Shown here: positions 17,373 through 25,145 of the stretch, one piece after another | How positions within the stretch are numbered: the stretch's first letter is position 1 | Layout: each line of letters begins with the position of its first letter | Source of the DNA: Streptomyces sp. PTY087I2 | Lineage (GTDB): Bacteria; Actinomycetota; Actinomycetes; Streptomycetales; Streptomycetaceae | Direction: 5' to 3' | Assembly: GCF_001687325.1 (NCBI RefSeq) | Contig: NZ_LZRD01000026.1 | Span: 1 to 64,000 of the forward strand | Length of the DNA: 64,000 nt | Program-made: the position numbers and the translations under genes | The notes under the pieces: model-generated | Databases searched by the model: none | The model's input: only the letters and a program-made list of their open reading frames with translations | What the model was told of the DNA's origin: nothing

Positions 17373-18695
17373 TCAGCCGGTCGGTGCGAACAGCGCCTCG
17401 ACCCCACCGGGACCCGCCGGCGCGCCGAACCCGTCCAACGGCCCGGGCCCGTCGAGCACACCGGCCCCACCGAGCCCGCCGTGCCCTGACCACGGGGCAC
17501 GGCCGCCGAGAGCGGTTGCCGCGTACGCGATCGAGGCGAGCGTGACATGGCGGTGCCATCCCGTGAAGGACCGGCCCTCGAAGTCCCGGAGCCCGACCCT
17601 GTCGCCCAGCGTCGCGAAGTCCCCGGCCACCCGCTCGGCCAGCCTGGCCAGCCGCACCAGCGCCGGAACCGGGGTGCCGGCCATCTCGGTGAGCCAGAAC
17701 CCGGACGGCGGTCCATCGGGATCGCGCCACTCCGCCAGCAGCAGCCCCGTCGGCCGCCCGGCGTCCGCGCGGGAGGCCCGCGGCCCCGGGGCGGGCAGCA
17801 CCACGCGCGCGGCCACCACCAGGGAGCGGCCGGTCTCGCCCGGTGCGCCGCCCGGCAGCGGCCATCCGACGGGACGGCGCAGCGCCCGTACGGACGCGGC
17901 GATACGGTGCGCGCTCACCCGCCCCGCACCGTGTCCGGGCATCGACGGGTCGGCCGCGGTCAGCCCCGTCGTCCCGGAGACCCGCAGCAACAACGGCTGT
18001 CCGGCGGCGCGGTGACGTTGCATCGTGCTCCCCACGTCCGGGCCCGCGGCGCTCATCACCACGGGCGCCCTCGGGACCCGCCAACCGAGCACGGCGCCCA
18101 GCACCGAGGCCGAAGCGCACTCCTCCAGCGTCTCCTCGACCACCGAGTCGGGGATGTCGGCCCGTCTCCTGTGCTCCTCGTCGTGCACCCAGTCACCCGG
18201 CAGGTGCAGCCGCCAGCTGACCGGCACGCTCAGGTCCTCCGCGGCGAACCAGACGCCGAACGCCTGCTGGCCGCTGTCGGCCTGACCCAGGTGAGGGACG
18301 AACCGGCGGTGCACGCCCACCGAGTGGACGCCCACCTTCGGAATGGAGACCGGCTGCACCACCCAGGCCTGTGGCGGCATCACACCCTGGACGTGACGGG
18401 CGAGCCGCTCGCGCATGGCGTTCCACTCCCAGGTGGAGTGCGCGACGAAGTGGTGCAGGCCCTGTTCGGCCGCGCCGCCGCCGACACTGCTGGCGATCCT
18501 GCGCACGGACTTGCGGCCGTCCACCGACAGCAGACCCCGTACGTACTGCTCGGCCCGCCTGCGCTGGTCCCTGCGGCGCAGGACCGGAGAGATCAGCGTG
18601 GCCAACAGCTCGGTGACGGCGTCCGTCGGCTCCACGGCCGCCGGCTGGCCGAGATCCGGTCCGGCCGTGCGGCCCGACAACACTGCTCTGCTCAT
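17373..18695 (-). CDS. Domesticated IS701-family transposase-like protein
   Basis: 440 residues that keep the general outline of IS701 DDE transposases (GVHRRFVPHLGQADSGQQAFGVWF, VSWRLHLPGDW, LLLAEWRDP, FEGRSFTGWHRHVTLASIAYA) but have lost the catalytic acids. The DDTGFPK motif reads QPVSIPK (114-120), ADAGYG reads SAAGPD (215-220), and the DYRELK segment reads DFATLG (359-364). The gene is intact, starts at an ATG with GGGAGAGG upstream, and no terminal inverted repeats or target duplications were found around it. It is best seen as a DNA-binding protein recruited from a transposase, possibly a regulator, since it is divergent from the biosynthetic operon. It is convergent with the PucR-type gene. 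Confidence 0.8.
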   Translation of the reverse strand: MSRAVLSGRTAGPDLGQPAAVEPTDAVTELLATLISPVLRRRDQRRRAEQYVRGLLSVDGRKSVRRIASSVGGGAAEQGLHHFVAHSTWEWNAMRERLARHVQGVMPPQAWVVQPVSIPKVGVHSVGVHRRFVPHLGQADSGQQAFGVWFAAEDLSVPVSWRLHLPGDWVHDEEHRRRADIPDSVVEETLEECASASVLGAVLGWRVPRAPVVMSAAGPDVGSTMQRHRAAGQPLLLRVSGTTGLTAADPSMPGHGAGRVSAHRIAASVRALRRPVGWPLPGGAPGETGRSLVVAARVVLPAPGPRASRADAGRPTGLLLAEWRDPDGPPSGFWLTEMAGTPVPALVRLARLAERVAGDFATLGDRVGLRDFEGRSFTGWHRHVTLASIAYAATALGGRAPWSGHGGLGGAGVLDGPGPLDGFGAPAGPGGVEALFAPTG

Positions 18696-19193
18696 GCCTC
18701 TCCCGCCCTGTCCTGTTCGCTGCCTCTCCGATGACCTTCACTCTGCCCGCCCGGCGGCGGTGGGCAGAGGTGTCACGACGACCCCATCCGGCGTGCGGGT
18801 GGTGGCCGGACCACCATGAGGGCCGGTCCGGGCCGGTCTGGCGGGTCCGCTGGAGGCCCGGAGGTGTGGTCGGGGCACCACCCCGGGGCCTCTGCCGTCT
18901 CCGCGCCCGCCCGGCGTGCGACCTGACGAAGTCGGCGTATCTGACGGAGTCCGCCGGACCTGACGAGAAGCCAGGACACCGCTTGTGAGGGCTTCCGCTC
19001 GCTTCGCATGGTGATGACCGAACAACCCACCGCAGCGCCGGGCCGAAGACCCGGCCGCTCGGCACCGCACCGGAGCGGTCACGGGAGAACGCCCGCCCCA
19101 CCCGCTCCGCGGCGCGGCACAGCCGCCCCGTTGTCCGGCACCGAAGCGCCGCTTCCGCCGCTCCACGCGATCCGATCCGACAGGGGAACCTCC
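18696..19193. promoter_or_regulatory. Divergent control region of the biosynthetic operon
   Basis: 498 bases without a credible gene. It contains two dyads, GGTGGT-N6-ACCACC (18798-18815) and GTGGT-N6-ACCAC (18866-18881), both related to the dyad at 15130. It also contains three direct repeats CTGACGAAGTC (18923), CTGACGGAGTC (18941) and CTGACGAGAAG (18960), spaced 18-19 bases apart. The promoters of the nine-gene operon and of the IS701-like gene must lie here. A possible N-terminal extension of the adenylating enzyme into this region (from 19008) is low-complexity and lacks a ribosome site. Confidence 0.55.
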
Positions 19194-20660
19194 ATGCCGT
19201 CACCGCAGCTCGTGGACGCTGTTCTCGCCCATGGCGAGGAAAGACCCGACAGGGTCGCGCTGGTGAGCCACCGGCGTACCGTCACCTACCGGGAACTGGC
19301 CGATTCCGTACGCACGTTCCGCCACCGGCTCGGCCGGCTGGGACCGGCGGCGGGAAACACCGTGTGCGTCCCGGCCCGCAAGTCACCGGAGACCCTCGCG
19401 CTGATGCTGGCGGCCTTCCGCGAAGGCCTGGTGGTGCTGGCACCCTCCCCGGACCTGGGCGGCGCGGCCCGTGACCGGCTGTGCCGGCAGGCCCGCGCCT
19501 CCCACCTGCTGGCCGTCTCCGACAACGGTGTCGTCTCGGCCGAGCCGGTCGCCCAGGACGCCGCCGACGCCTCCCGGTTCGGCACACCCGACCCCGAGGT
19601 CACGCGGCTGCTGCTCACCACCTCGGGCTCGACCGGCACCCCGAAGATCGTGCCCCTTCCCCTCGACGGCTTCGCCGCCTTCGCGGACTGGGCCACCGGT
19701 GCCTTCCGCCTCACCGCGGACGACACGAGCCTCTCCTACGCTCCGCTCAACTTCGACCTCGCCCTGCTGGACGTCTGGACGTTCCTGCGCGAAGGAGCCC
19801 AGGTCGTCCTGGTCGACCAGGACCGCGCCGCCGACGGCGCCCACCTGCGCCACCTGGTCGCCGAGCACAGCGTCACCTTCGTCCAGGGCGTACCCCTGCT
19901 GCACCGGCTGCTGACCGGCGACGGCACGGCCTTCCCCGCCGTCCGCCAGGTCGTCACCACGGGCGAGGCGCTCGGTCCCGAACTGCTGCGCCCGCTGGCC
20001 GCCGCGTTCCCCGGGGCGCGGTTCCACAACGTGTTCGGCTGCACGGAGACCAACGACTCCTTCATCCACCCCTTCTCACCCGCCACCTGGGAGGGCCGGC
20101 TGCCCATCGGCCGCCCCGTCGACGGCGTACGCGCCGAGCTGCTCACCCCCGAAGGGAAGCGGCTCCCCGGGCCCGGCACGGGGGAGTTGCTGGTCACCAC
20201 CCCCTTCCAGACGAGCGGCTACCTCGAATCCTCCCTCAACGCCAAGGCGTTCACCGAGATCGACGGCCACCTCTACTACCGCACGGGTGACCTCGTCACC
20301 CGTGGCACGGACGGCCTGCTGTACCTGGAGGGCCGCGCCGACTGGCAGGTCAAGATCCGCGGCGTGCGCACCAACCTCCTGGAGGTGGAGACCGTCATCG
20401 CCGCCCACCCCGACGTCGCGGAGGCGGCGGTGGTCGCCCTTCCCGACGACCAGGCCGGAGTACGCCTGCACGCCCAGGTGGTACGCCGCCCCACCAGCTC
20501 CCTCACCGGTCTGGGACTGCGCGCTCACGCCGGCCGCCACCTGCCCCGCCACGCCATCCCGTCCTCGGTGCGCGTCACCGAGGCCCCGCTGCCCCGCACG
20601 TCCACCGGCAAGCCCGACCGAAGCCTCATCAAGGCCGACCGTCTCAAGGAGTCAGCATGA
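19194..20660 (+). CDS. Stand-alone amino-acid adenylating enzyme loading a carrier protein
   Basis: 488 residues from an ATG with AGGGGAA upstream. It is an ANL-superfamily adenylation protein: A3 motif TTSGSTGTPK (142-151), A5-like NVFGCTETNDS, A7 YRTGDL, A8 GRADWQVKIRGVRTN and A10 lysine K473 in RTSTGKPDR. The overall pattern (NFDLALLDVWTFLREGAQVVLVD) resembles prolyl-carrier-protein ligases of the RedM/PltF type. It would activate an amino acid, here probably glutamine or the cyclic amidine derived from it, and load it on the carrier protein encoded next. It overlaps the carrier gene by four bases (ATGA), so the two are translationally coupled. First gene of the nine-gene operon. Confidence 0.9.
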   Translation: MPSPQLVDAVLAHGEERPDRVALVSHRRTVTYRELADSVRTFRHRLGRLGPAAGNTVCVPARKSPETLALMLAAFREGLVVLAPSPDLGGAARDRLCRQARASHLLAVSDNGVVSAEPVAQDAADASRFGTPDPEVTRLLLTTSGSTGTPKIVPLPLDGFAAFADWATGAFRLTADDTSLSYAPLNFDLALLDVWTFLREGAQVVLVDQDRAADGAHLRHLVAEHSVTFVQGVPLLHRLLTGDGTAFPAVRQVVTTGEALGPELLRPLAAAFPGARFHNVFGCTETNDSFIHPFSPATWEGRLPIGRPVDGVRAELLTPEGKRLPGPGTGELLVTTPFQTSGYLESSLNAKAFTEIDGHLYYRTGDLVTRGTDGLLYLEGRADWQVKIRGVRTNLLEVETVIAAHPDVAEAAVVALPDDQAGVRLHAQVVRRPTSSLTGLGLRAHAGRHLPRHAIPSSVRVTEAPLPRTSTGKPDRSLIKADRLKESA

Positions 20661-20923
20661 CCAGCACCGACCTAGCGGCCGAGATCCACGAGTACATCGT
20701 GGCCACGTTCCTCGACGGTGAGGACGGCGAGGACCTCACCCACGACTACGACCTGATCGCCTCCGGAGTGATCGACAGCCTGGGGCTGGTCCGGATGGTC
20801 TCCCACATCGGACGTCTCTACGAACTGCCGGTCGACGACCTCGACTTCGGTCCCGACGACTTCCGCAGCATCGCCGCCATCACCGCGTTCATCGGCGCCA
20901 ACTCGCGCGCCCTGGCGGCCTGA
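20657..20923 (+). CDS. Peptidyl/acyl carrier protein
   Basis: 88 residues, a discrete carrier protein. The phosphopantetheine attachment site is Ser41 in VIDSLGLVRMV. Four-helix carrier architecture is apparent, with acidic helices (EDGEDLTHDYDLI; DFGPDDF). It starts inside the stop codon of the adenylating enzyme. It would hold the activated amino acid as a thioester for the oxidase encoded two genes downstream, as in pyrrole-2-carboxyl carrier cassettes. Confidence 0.93.
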   Translation: MTSTDLAAEIHEYIVATFLDGEDGEDLTHDYDLIASGVIDSLGLVRMVSHIGRLYELPVDDLDFGPDDFRSIAAITAFIGANSRALAA

Positions 20924-20972
20924 CCACACCCGGTGCCCTTCTCGCCCTTACTCACCTTTCAAGGAGCTCCGC

Positions 20973-21347
20973 ATGATCATTCGTAGCGTCGACGACGTCG
21001 TTCCCGTCCAGTGGGGCAACGGCACCAGCCACAGGCTGCTCACCGAGGCGGACAGGATGGGCTTCGCCGTCGCCGTCACGCTGGTACGAGCGGGCACCAC
21101 GAGCGCCCTCCAGTACCGCAACCACCTGGAGGCGTGCTTCTGCGTGGCCGGCTCGGGCGAGGTCGTCGAGAAGGACGGCACCCACCACAAGATCCTGCCC
21201 GGCATGCTCTACGCCCTCGACCAGCACGATCCCCACTACCTGGTCGCCTCCGACGACGAGGACCTGCATCTCATATCGGTCTTCAACCCGCCGATCGTCG
21301 GCAACGAGAAGCACACGCTCTCCGAGGACGGCTTCTCCCAGTACTGA
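20973..21347 (+). CDS. Ectoine-synthase (EctC)-like cupin cyclase
   Basis: 124 residues, AAGGAG before the ATG. It matches EctC along its whole length (YRNHLEACFCVAGSGEV, LPGMLYALDQHDPHYL, FNPPIVGNEKH). The iron ligands known from EctC are conserved as Glu53, Tyr80 and His88. EctC closes a cyclic amidine by water loss. It can also turn glutamine into 5-amino-3,4-dihydro-2H-pyrrole-2-carboxylate, and EctC-like enzymes occur in clusters for metabolites containing that ring, such as anthelvencin. No ectA or ectB is nearby, so this is not the ectoine operon. In this cluster it is the obvious candidate for making the dihydropyrrole amidine ring from glutamine, free or carrier-bound. Confidence 0.88.
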   Translation: MIIRSVDDVVPVQWGNGTSHRLLTEADRMGFAVAVTLVRAGTTSALQYRNHLEACFCVAGSGEVVEKDGTHHKILPGMLYALDQHDPHYLVASDDEDLHLISVFNPPIVGNEKHTLSEDGFSQY

Positions 21348-21446
21348 GCCCTGCCCCCCTCCCTGCCCGGACACCCGCCGTCGGGGCGCCGCGCCCCGGT
21401 GCCGTGCGCCCCGACGGACCCTCGCCCCTCCTGCCGAAGGAACCCC

Positions 21447-22586
21447 ATGCCCCGCCCCCCGAACGCGCCGCCCGACGATCTCCTCACGCTGATGACCCCG
21501 TGGGCCGAGCGGCTCAACACCGACCTCGACTCGCTGGACCGGGAGGCCGTCTTCTCCCGCGAGAAGTGGTCCGCCGTCCGCGAATCCGGCATCCTGCGCA
21601 CCCCGTTCGACACCGAGTACGGCGGCCACGGAAGGTCGCTGACCGACACCATGCGCGTGCTGGAGGGCCTGGGACACGTGTCCCGCGACTCCGGTCTCTC
21701 CTTCTCCACCTCCACCCAGATGGTCTCCGTGGGCGTCCCCCTCCAGCGGTTCGGCAGCCAGGAGCTGAAACGCCGCCACCTGCCGGGCATCCTCTCCGGC
21801 GAGACGATCACGGCACACGCCATCACCGAGGAGTCCGGGGGCTCCGACGCCATGAACACGGCGACCACCGCCGTGCGGGACGGCGACCACTACGTGGTCG
21901 ACGGCGGCAAGATGTTCATCACCAACGCGCCCGTGGCCGGCCTGTTCCTGCTCTACGTCCGTACCGGCGCCCCCGGCCCGTTCGGTCTCACCTGCCTGCT
22001 CGTCGAGGCGGGCACACCCGGCCTGACCGTGGGCCCCGCCATGGACAAGATCGGGCTGCGCACCAGCCCGATCGGCACCCTGGACTTCCGCGGCCTGCGG
22101 GTTCCCGTCGCCCAGCGGGTCGGCAAGGAAGGGGCGGGATTCCTGGTCCTGGACCACGTGATGAAGCGCGAGGTGCTGTTCGCCTTCTCCATCACCCTGG
22201 GCGAGATGACCCGGCGCCTGGAGGAGACGATCGCCTTCGCCAAGAAGCGCGAACAGTTCGGCAAGCCGATCGGCGGCTACCAGGCCGTGTCCCACAAGAT
22301 CGCCAACATGAGCATCGAGGTCGAGACCGCCCGCAAGTGGCTGCGCGACACCGGCGCCAAGGTGGAGGAGCGGCAGGACGCCTCCCTCGACCTCGCCTCC
22401 GCCAAGACGGTGGTCTCCGAGGCCAACGTCCGCACCGCCCTCGACGCCGTTCAGATCCACGGCGGACGCGGCGTCCTCACCGCCCACGGCGTCGAGCGCG
22501 ATCTGCGTAACTCCGTCGCCGGAACGATCTACTCCGGCACCAGCGAGATCCAGCGCAACCGCATCGCCGCTCTTCTCGGCCTCTGA
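21447..22586 (+). CDS. Acyl-CoA dehydrogenase-type flavoprotein (carrier-bound amino acid oxidase)
   Basis: 379 residues, start chosen at the ATG after GAAGGA. Full ACAD fold: AHAITEESGGSDAMN, YVVDGGKMFITNA, KKREQFGKPIGGYQAV and QIHGGRGVL. The position that holds the catalytic Glu in MCAD (YEGT) is Ser363 (IYSGTSEIQ), so the base would have to lie elsewhere, as in isovaleryl-CoA dehydrogenase. The context of ligase plus carrier protein matches the prolyl-carrier dehydrogenases (PltE/RedW type) that make pyrrole-2-carboxyl thioesters. Here it would aromatise the dihydropyrrole to an aminopyrrole carboxyl thioester. Confidence 0.9.
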   Translation: MPRPPNAPPDDLLTLMTPWAERLNTDLDSLDREAVFSREKWSAVRESGILRTPFDTEYGGHGRSLTDTMRVLEGLGHVSRDSGLSFSTSTQMVSVGVPLQRFGSQELKRRHLPGILSGETITAHAITEESGGSDAMNTATTAVRDGDHYVVDGGKMFITNAPVAGLFLLYVRTGAPGPFGLTCLLVEAGTPGLTVGPAMDKIGLRTSPIGTLDFRGLRVPVAQRVGKEGAGFLVLDHVMKREVLFAFSITLGEMTRRLEETIAFAKKREQFGKPIGGYQAVSHKIANMSIEVETARKWLRDTGAKVEERQDASLDLASAKTVVSEANVRTALDAVQIHGGRGVLTAHGVERDLRNSVAGTIYSGTSEIQRNRIAALLGL

Positions 22587-22637
22587 CCCGGCCCGCCCCT
22601 GCCACCCGGCCTCGCGCCGCCGACCCACGGGACCGCC

Positions 22638-23342
22638 ATGACCTCCCCTCTGCCCGCGCCCGCCCCGCTCGACCCGTTCGTCCACCTCACCCGGCCGACC
22701 GCCTTCCTCGACTACGAGACGGACGCCGTCCAGGAGTTCGTCGACCACGTGGTCGACGACCGCTCCGCCGACCGTCGCACCAACGCGGTGAAGCTGTACT
22801 ACGCGGTCCGCGACACCGTCGACTACGAGGTCTACGGCGCCGACCTGTCCGTCACCGGCCTCAAGGCCTCCAGCACCGCGCTCGCCCGGTCCGGCTTCTG
22901 CCTGCACAAGTCCGCCCTGTACGCGGCGGCGGTACGAGCCCTGGGCATCCCCTCCCGGCTGGTCTACGGCGATGTCCGCAACCACCTCGCCTCGCCCCGC
23001 CTGCTCGCCCACATCGGCGGCGACGTCTTCTTCCACGGCCTGACCCAGGTCCACCTGGAGGGCGCCTGGGTGAAGGCCACCCCGGTCTTCAACAAGCTGC
23101 TCTGCAAGCTGTACGGCATGCCGGCGCTGGAGTTCGACGGGCGTGCCGACAGCCTCCACCACCCGTACGGCCAGGACGGCGGGGCCATGGAGTTCGTGAA
23201 GGACCACGGCGCCTTCGACGACCTGCCCTACGCGTTCGTCATGGACTCCATGCGCCGGTCCCACCCCCGGTTCCTGGAGGGGGCCGGGACCGTCCCGGGC
23301 GGCTCCCTGGCCGCCGAGGCCCGGGCCGCCACCGAGGCCTGA
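22638..23342 (+). CDS. Transglutaminase-like cysteine protein
   Basis: 234 residues with the papain-like transglutaminase core: nucleophile Cys88 in SGFCLHKSALYAAAVRALGIPSRLVYGDV and histidine His133 in FFHGLTQVHLEG. The third residue lies in a WVKATPVFN context rather than the usual VDPT, so Asn152 may take that role. Members act as proteases, amidases or amide synthases, and some (AdmF-like) transfer acyl groups from carrier proteins. In this operon a thioesterase-like release of the aminopyrrole carboxylate from the carrier protein is the simplest proposal. No other thioesterase is present. Confidence 0.75.
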   Translation: MTSPLPAPAPLDPFVHLTRPTAFLDYETDAVQEFVDHVVDDRSADRRTNAVKLYYAVRDTVDYEVYGADLSVTGLKASSTALARSGFCLHKSALYAAAVRALGIPSRLVYGDVRNHLASPRLLAHIGGDVFFHGLTQVHLEGAWVKATPVFNKLLCKLYGMPALEFDGRADSLHHPYGQDGGAMEFVKDHGAFDDLPYAFVMDSMRRSHPRFLEGAGTVPGGSLAAEARAATEA

Positions 23343-23419
23343 AGCCACCGGCCCCGCACTCCCGGCATTACGCAACTCCCCTTCCACTCAAGTGACTTGT
23401 AACCCAAAGGAGTCCCGTC

Positions 23420-24400
23420 ATGACTGCTGTGACCACCGCCCTGCACCGGGCTCTCGCCGCAGACCCCGGCCTGCTGGTCCTCGACGAGGAGGTGGCCGAG
23501 GCGCTGCACGAGGGGCGGCCGGTCGTCGCCCTGGAGTCCTCGGCCATTCCGCAGGGGCCGGCCTTTCCGGCCAACCTCGACCTGGCACTCGACATCGACG
23601 CGGCCGTTCGCACCTCGGGCTCGGTCCCCGCCCGGATCGCCCTGCTCGGCGGCAAGATCCTCGTCGGGATGGACAAGGACCGCCTGGAGCAGTTCGCCAC
23701 CGACACCTCCATCCCCAAGGTCAGCACCCGGGGCGTGGGCCTCACCCTGGCGGGCGGCGGCGCCGGCGGGACGACGGTGTCCTCCTCCCTGCTGGCGGCC
23801 GATCTCGCCGGTATCCCGGTGTTCGCCGTGGCGGGCATCGGCGGTGTCCACCGGGACGCCCCGCAGAGCTTCGACATCTCCGCCGACCTGGTGCAGTTCA
23901 CCCGCAGCCGCACCGCCGTGGTCTGCGCCGGCGCCAAGTCGATGCTGCACCCGGCGTGGACCCTGGAATGGCTGGAGACCGCGGGGGTCCCCGTCATCGG
24001 CTACCGCTGCGACGACTTCCCCGCCTACCTCAGCGTGAGCACCGGAGTCCGCAACCCGCACCGCATCGACGACCTCCGCGAGATCGCCGCCGTGGCGGCC
24101 ACCCACTGGCAGATCGGCAACGAGACCTCCCTGCTCGTCACCCACCCCATCAGCGAAGCGGACGGCATCCCGACCGCGGACATCGAGGCGGCTCTGGCGG
24201 ACGCCACCGCCCTGGCGGAGGCGGCGGGCGTGAGCGGCCCCGCGATCACGCCGTACCTCCTCAAGGCGATAGCCGAAGCGACCGAGGGGCGCACCTCCGC
24301 CGCCAACCGCGCGGTGCTGCTGTCGACCGCGACGCTGGCCGGTGAGTTCGCCGCGCAGATGTCCCTCGAACTGGCCGAGCGCGCGGGGGAGTCCCGGTGA
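23420..24400 (+). CDS. sdmA: C-glycosynthase of the pseudouridine-5'-phosphate glycosidase family (SdmA-type)
   Basis: 326 residues. It matches PsuG/YeiN from end to end: ALESSAIPQG with Glu39, Lys100 in SIPKVSTRG, AVAGIGGVHRDAPQSFDISADL with Asp152, and the Schiff-base-type Lys173 in VVCAGAKSM. PsuG joins or splits a C-C bond between a base and ribose 5-phosphate. Homologues make C-ribosides in antibiotic pathways: AlnA (alnumycin), IndA (minimycin) and SdmA (showdomycin). The neighbouring HAD phosphatase (AlnB/IndB-like) and absence of a pseudouridine kinase argue for a biosynthetic rather than salvage role. It would attach ribose 5-phosphate to the aminopyrrole made by the upstream genes. 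The symbol is assigned from context and family only. Confidence 0.85.
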   Translation: MTAVTTALHRALAADPGLLVLDEEVAEALHEGRPVVALESSAIPQGPAFPANLDLALDIDAAVRTSGSVPARIALLGGKILVGMDKDRLEQFATDTSIPKVSTRGVGLTLAGGGAGGTTVSSSLLAADLAGIPVFAVAGIGGVHRDAPQSFDISADLVQFTRSRTAVVCAGAKSMLHPAWTLEWLETAGVPVIGYRCDDFPAYLSVSTGVRNPHRIDDLREIAAVAATHWQIGNETSLLVTHPISEADGIPTADIEAALADATALAEAAGVSGPAITPYLLKAIAEATEGRTSAANRAVLLSTATLAGEFAAQMSLELAERAGESR

Positions 24401-25116
24401 GCACCGAGCGCCCCGCGATCCTCTTCGACCTCGACGGCACGCTGCTGGACACCCCGGGAGCCATCGCGGGCACCCTGCACCGGGTGCTGGCCGAGACGGG
24501 CCACGGCGAGGTGCCGGACGAGCGGGTCCGTGCCACCGTGGGCCGCCCGCTGACCGCGGTCTTCGCCGACCTGACGGGCAGCCCGGAGGGCAGCGCACAG
24601 GTGGCGGAAGCCGTATCCCTCTTCCGGGAGCTGTTTCGCCGGACCGTGGTGCCGGAGGCCGCGGCACTGGTGTTCCCCGGTATCCCCGAGCTCCTCCGCA
24701 CACTGCGCCGGAGCGGGTACCGGACTGCCGTCGTCACCAGCAAGATCCGTCCCAGCGCCATGGAACTGCTCGAACCGGCATCCCTGGTCGACCAGTTCGA
24801 CGCCATCGTCTGCCACGGCATGGCGGAGCGCGGCAAACCGCACCCGGACCTGGCCCTCCTCACGGCGGAACGGCTCGGCACCCCCGCCCGCCTCTGCACG
24901 GTGGTCGGCGACGCCGTCGACGACATGCGGATGGCCGTCGGCGCGGACATGCGGGCCATCGGCGTCACCTACGGCGTAGCGTCGGCGCGTCAGCTGGCCG
25001 CATCCGGCGCGGGACAGGTGGTGGAAACGGTCGCCGAACTGGCCCGCAGTCTGGGGCAGGAGCTCCTGCCACCCACGGTCCCGGCCTCGCGCGCAACGCC
25101 CGTACCGCTCGCCTGA
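24397..25116 (+). CDS. HAD-superfamily phosphatase (C-nucleotide dephosphorylation)
   Basis: 239 residues from a GTG that overlaps the previous stop by four bases. HAD motifs: I FDLDGTLLDT, II VVTSK, III RGKPHPD and IV VVGDAVDDM, with a helical C1-type cap after motif I, as in phosphoglycolate phosphatases. The tight coupling to the C-glycosynthase mirrors alnA/alnB and indA/indB, where the HAD protein removes the 5'-phosphate left by ribose 5-phosphate addition. That reaction is the likely role here. Confidence 0.9.
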   Translation: MSTERPAILFDLDGTLLDTPGAIAGTLHRVLAETGHGEVPDERVRATVGRPLTAVFADLTGSPEGSAQVAEAVSLFRELFRRTVVPEAAALVFPGIPELLRTLRRSGYRTAVVTSKIRPSAMELLEPASLVDQFDAIVCHGMAERGKPHPDLALLTAERLGTPARLCTVVGDAVDDMRMAVGADMRAIGVTYGVASARQLAASGAGQVVETVAELARSLGQELLPPTVPASRATPVPLA

Positions 25117-25124
25117 CGGCCACT

Positions 25125-25142
25125 CCCCCCCCCCCCCCCCCC
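25125..25142. repeat. 18-base homopolymeric C tract
   Basis: Eighteen consecutive C residues lie nine bases after the stop of the HAD phosphatase gene. Such a tract is prone to replication slippage and also to sequencing or assembly error, so its exact length should be treated with care. It is non-coding and directly precedes the 14-base tandem repeats. Confidence 0.85.
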
Positions 25143-25145
25143 GAA

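Noticed and set aside
17277..17489. 70-codon frame overlapping the PucR gene stop by four bases
   Set aside because: Although GTGA overlaps look like coupling, the product is low-complexity Ala/Pro/Arg and is antisense to the IS701-like gene.
17373..18695. Active insertion sequence
   Set aside because: The DDE residues are replaced, and no terminal inverted repeats or target duplications were found around the gene.
19008..19193. N-terminal extension of the adenylating enzyme
   Set aside because: Residues are Pro/Arg-rich, without a ribosome site at 19008. The family N-terminus begins at the ATG at 19194, which has AGGGGAA upstream.
20973..21347. Ectoine biosynthesis operon
   Set aside because: Only an EctC relative is present; ectA, ectB and ectD are absent, and the neighbours are a ligase, a carrier protein and an oxidase.
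23420..24400. Pseudouridine salvage (PsuG with PsuK)
   Set aside because: No pfkB-type pseudouridine kinase or nucleoside importer is adjacent. The partner is a HAD phosphatase and the operon is biosynthetic.
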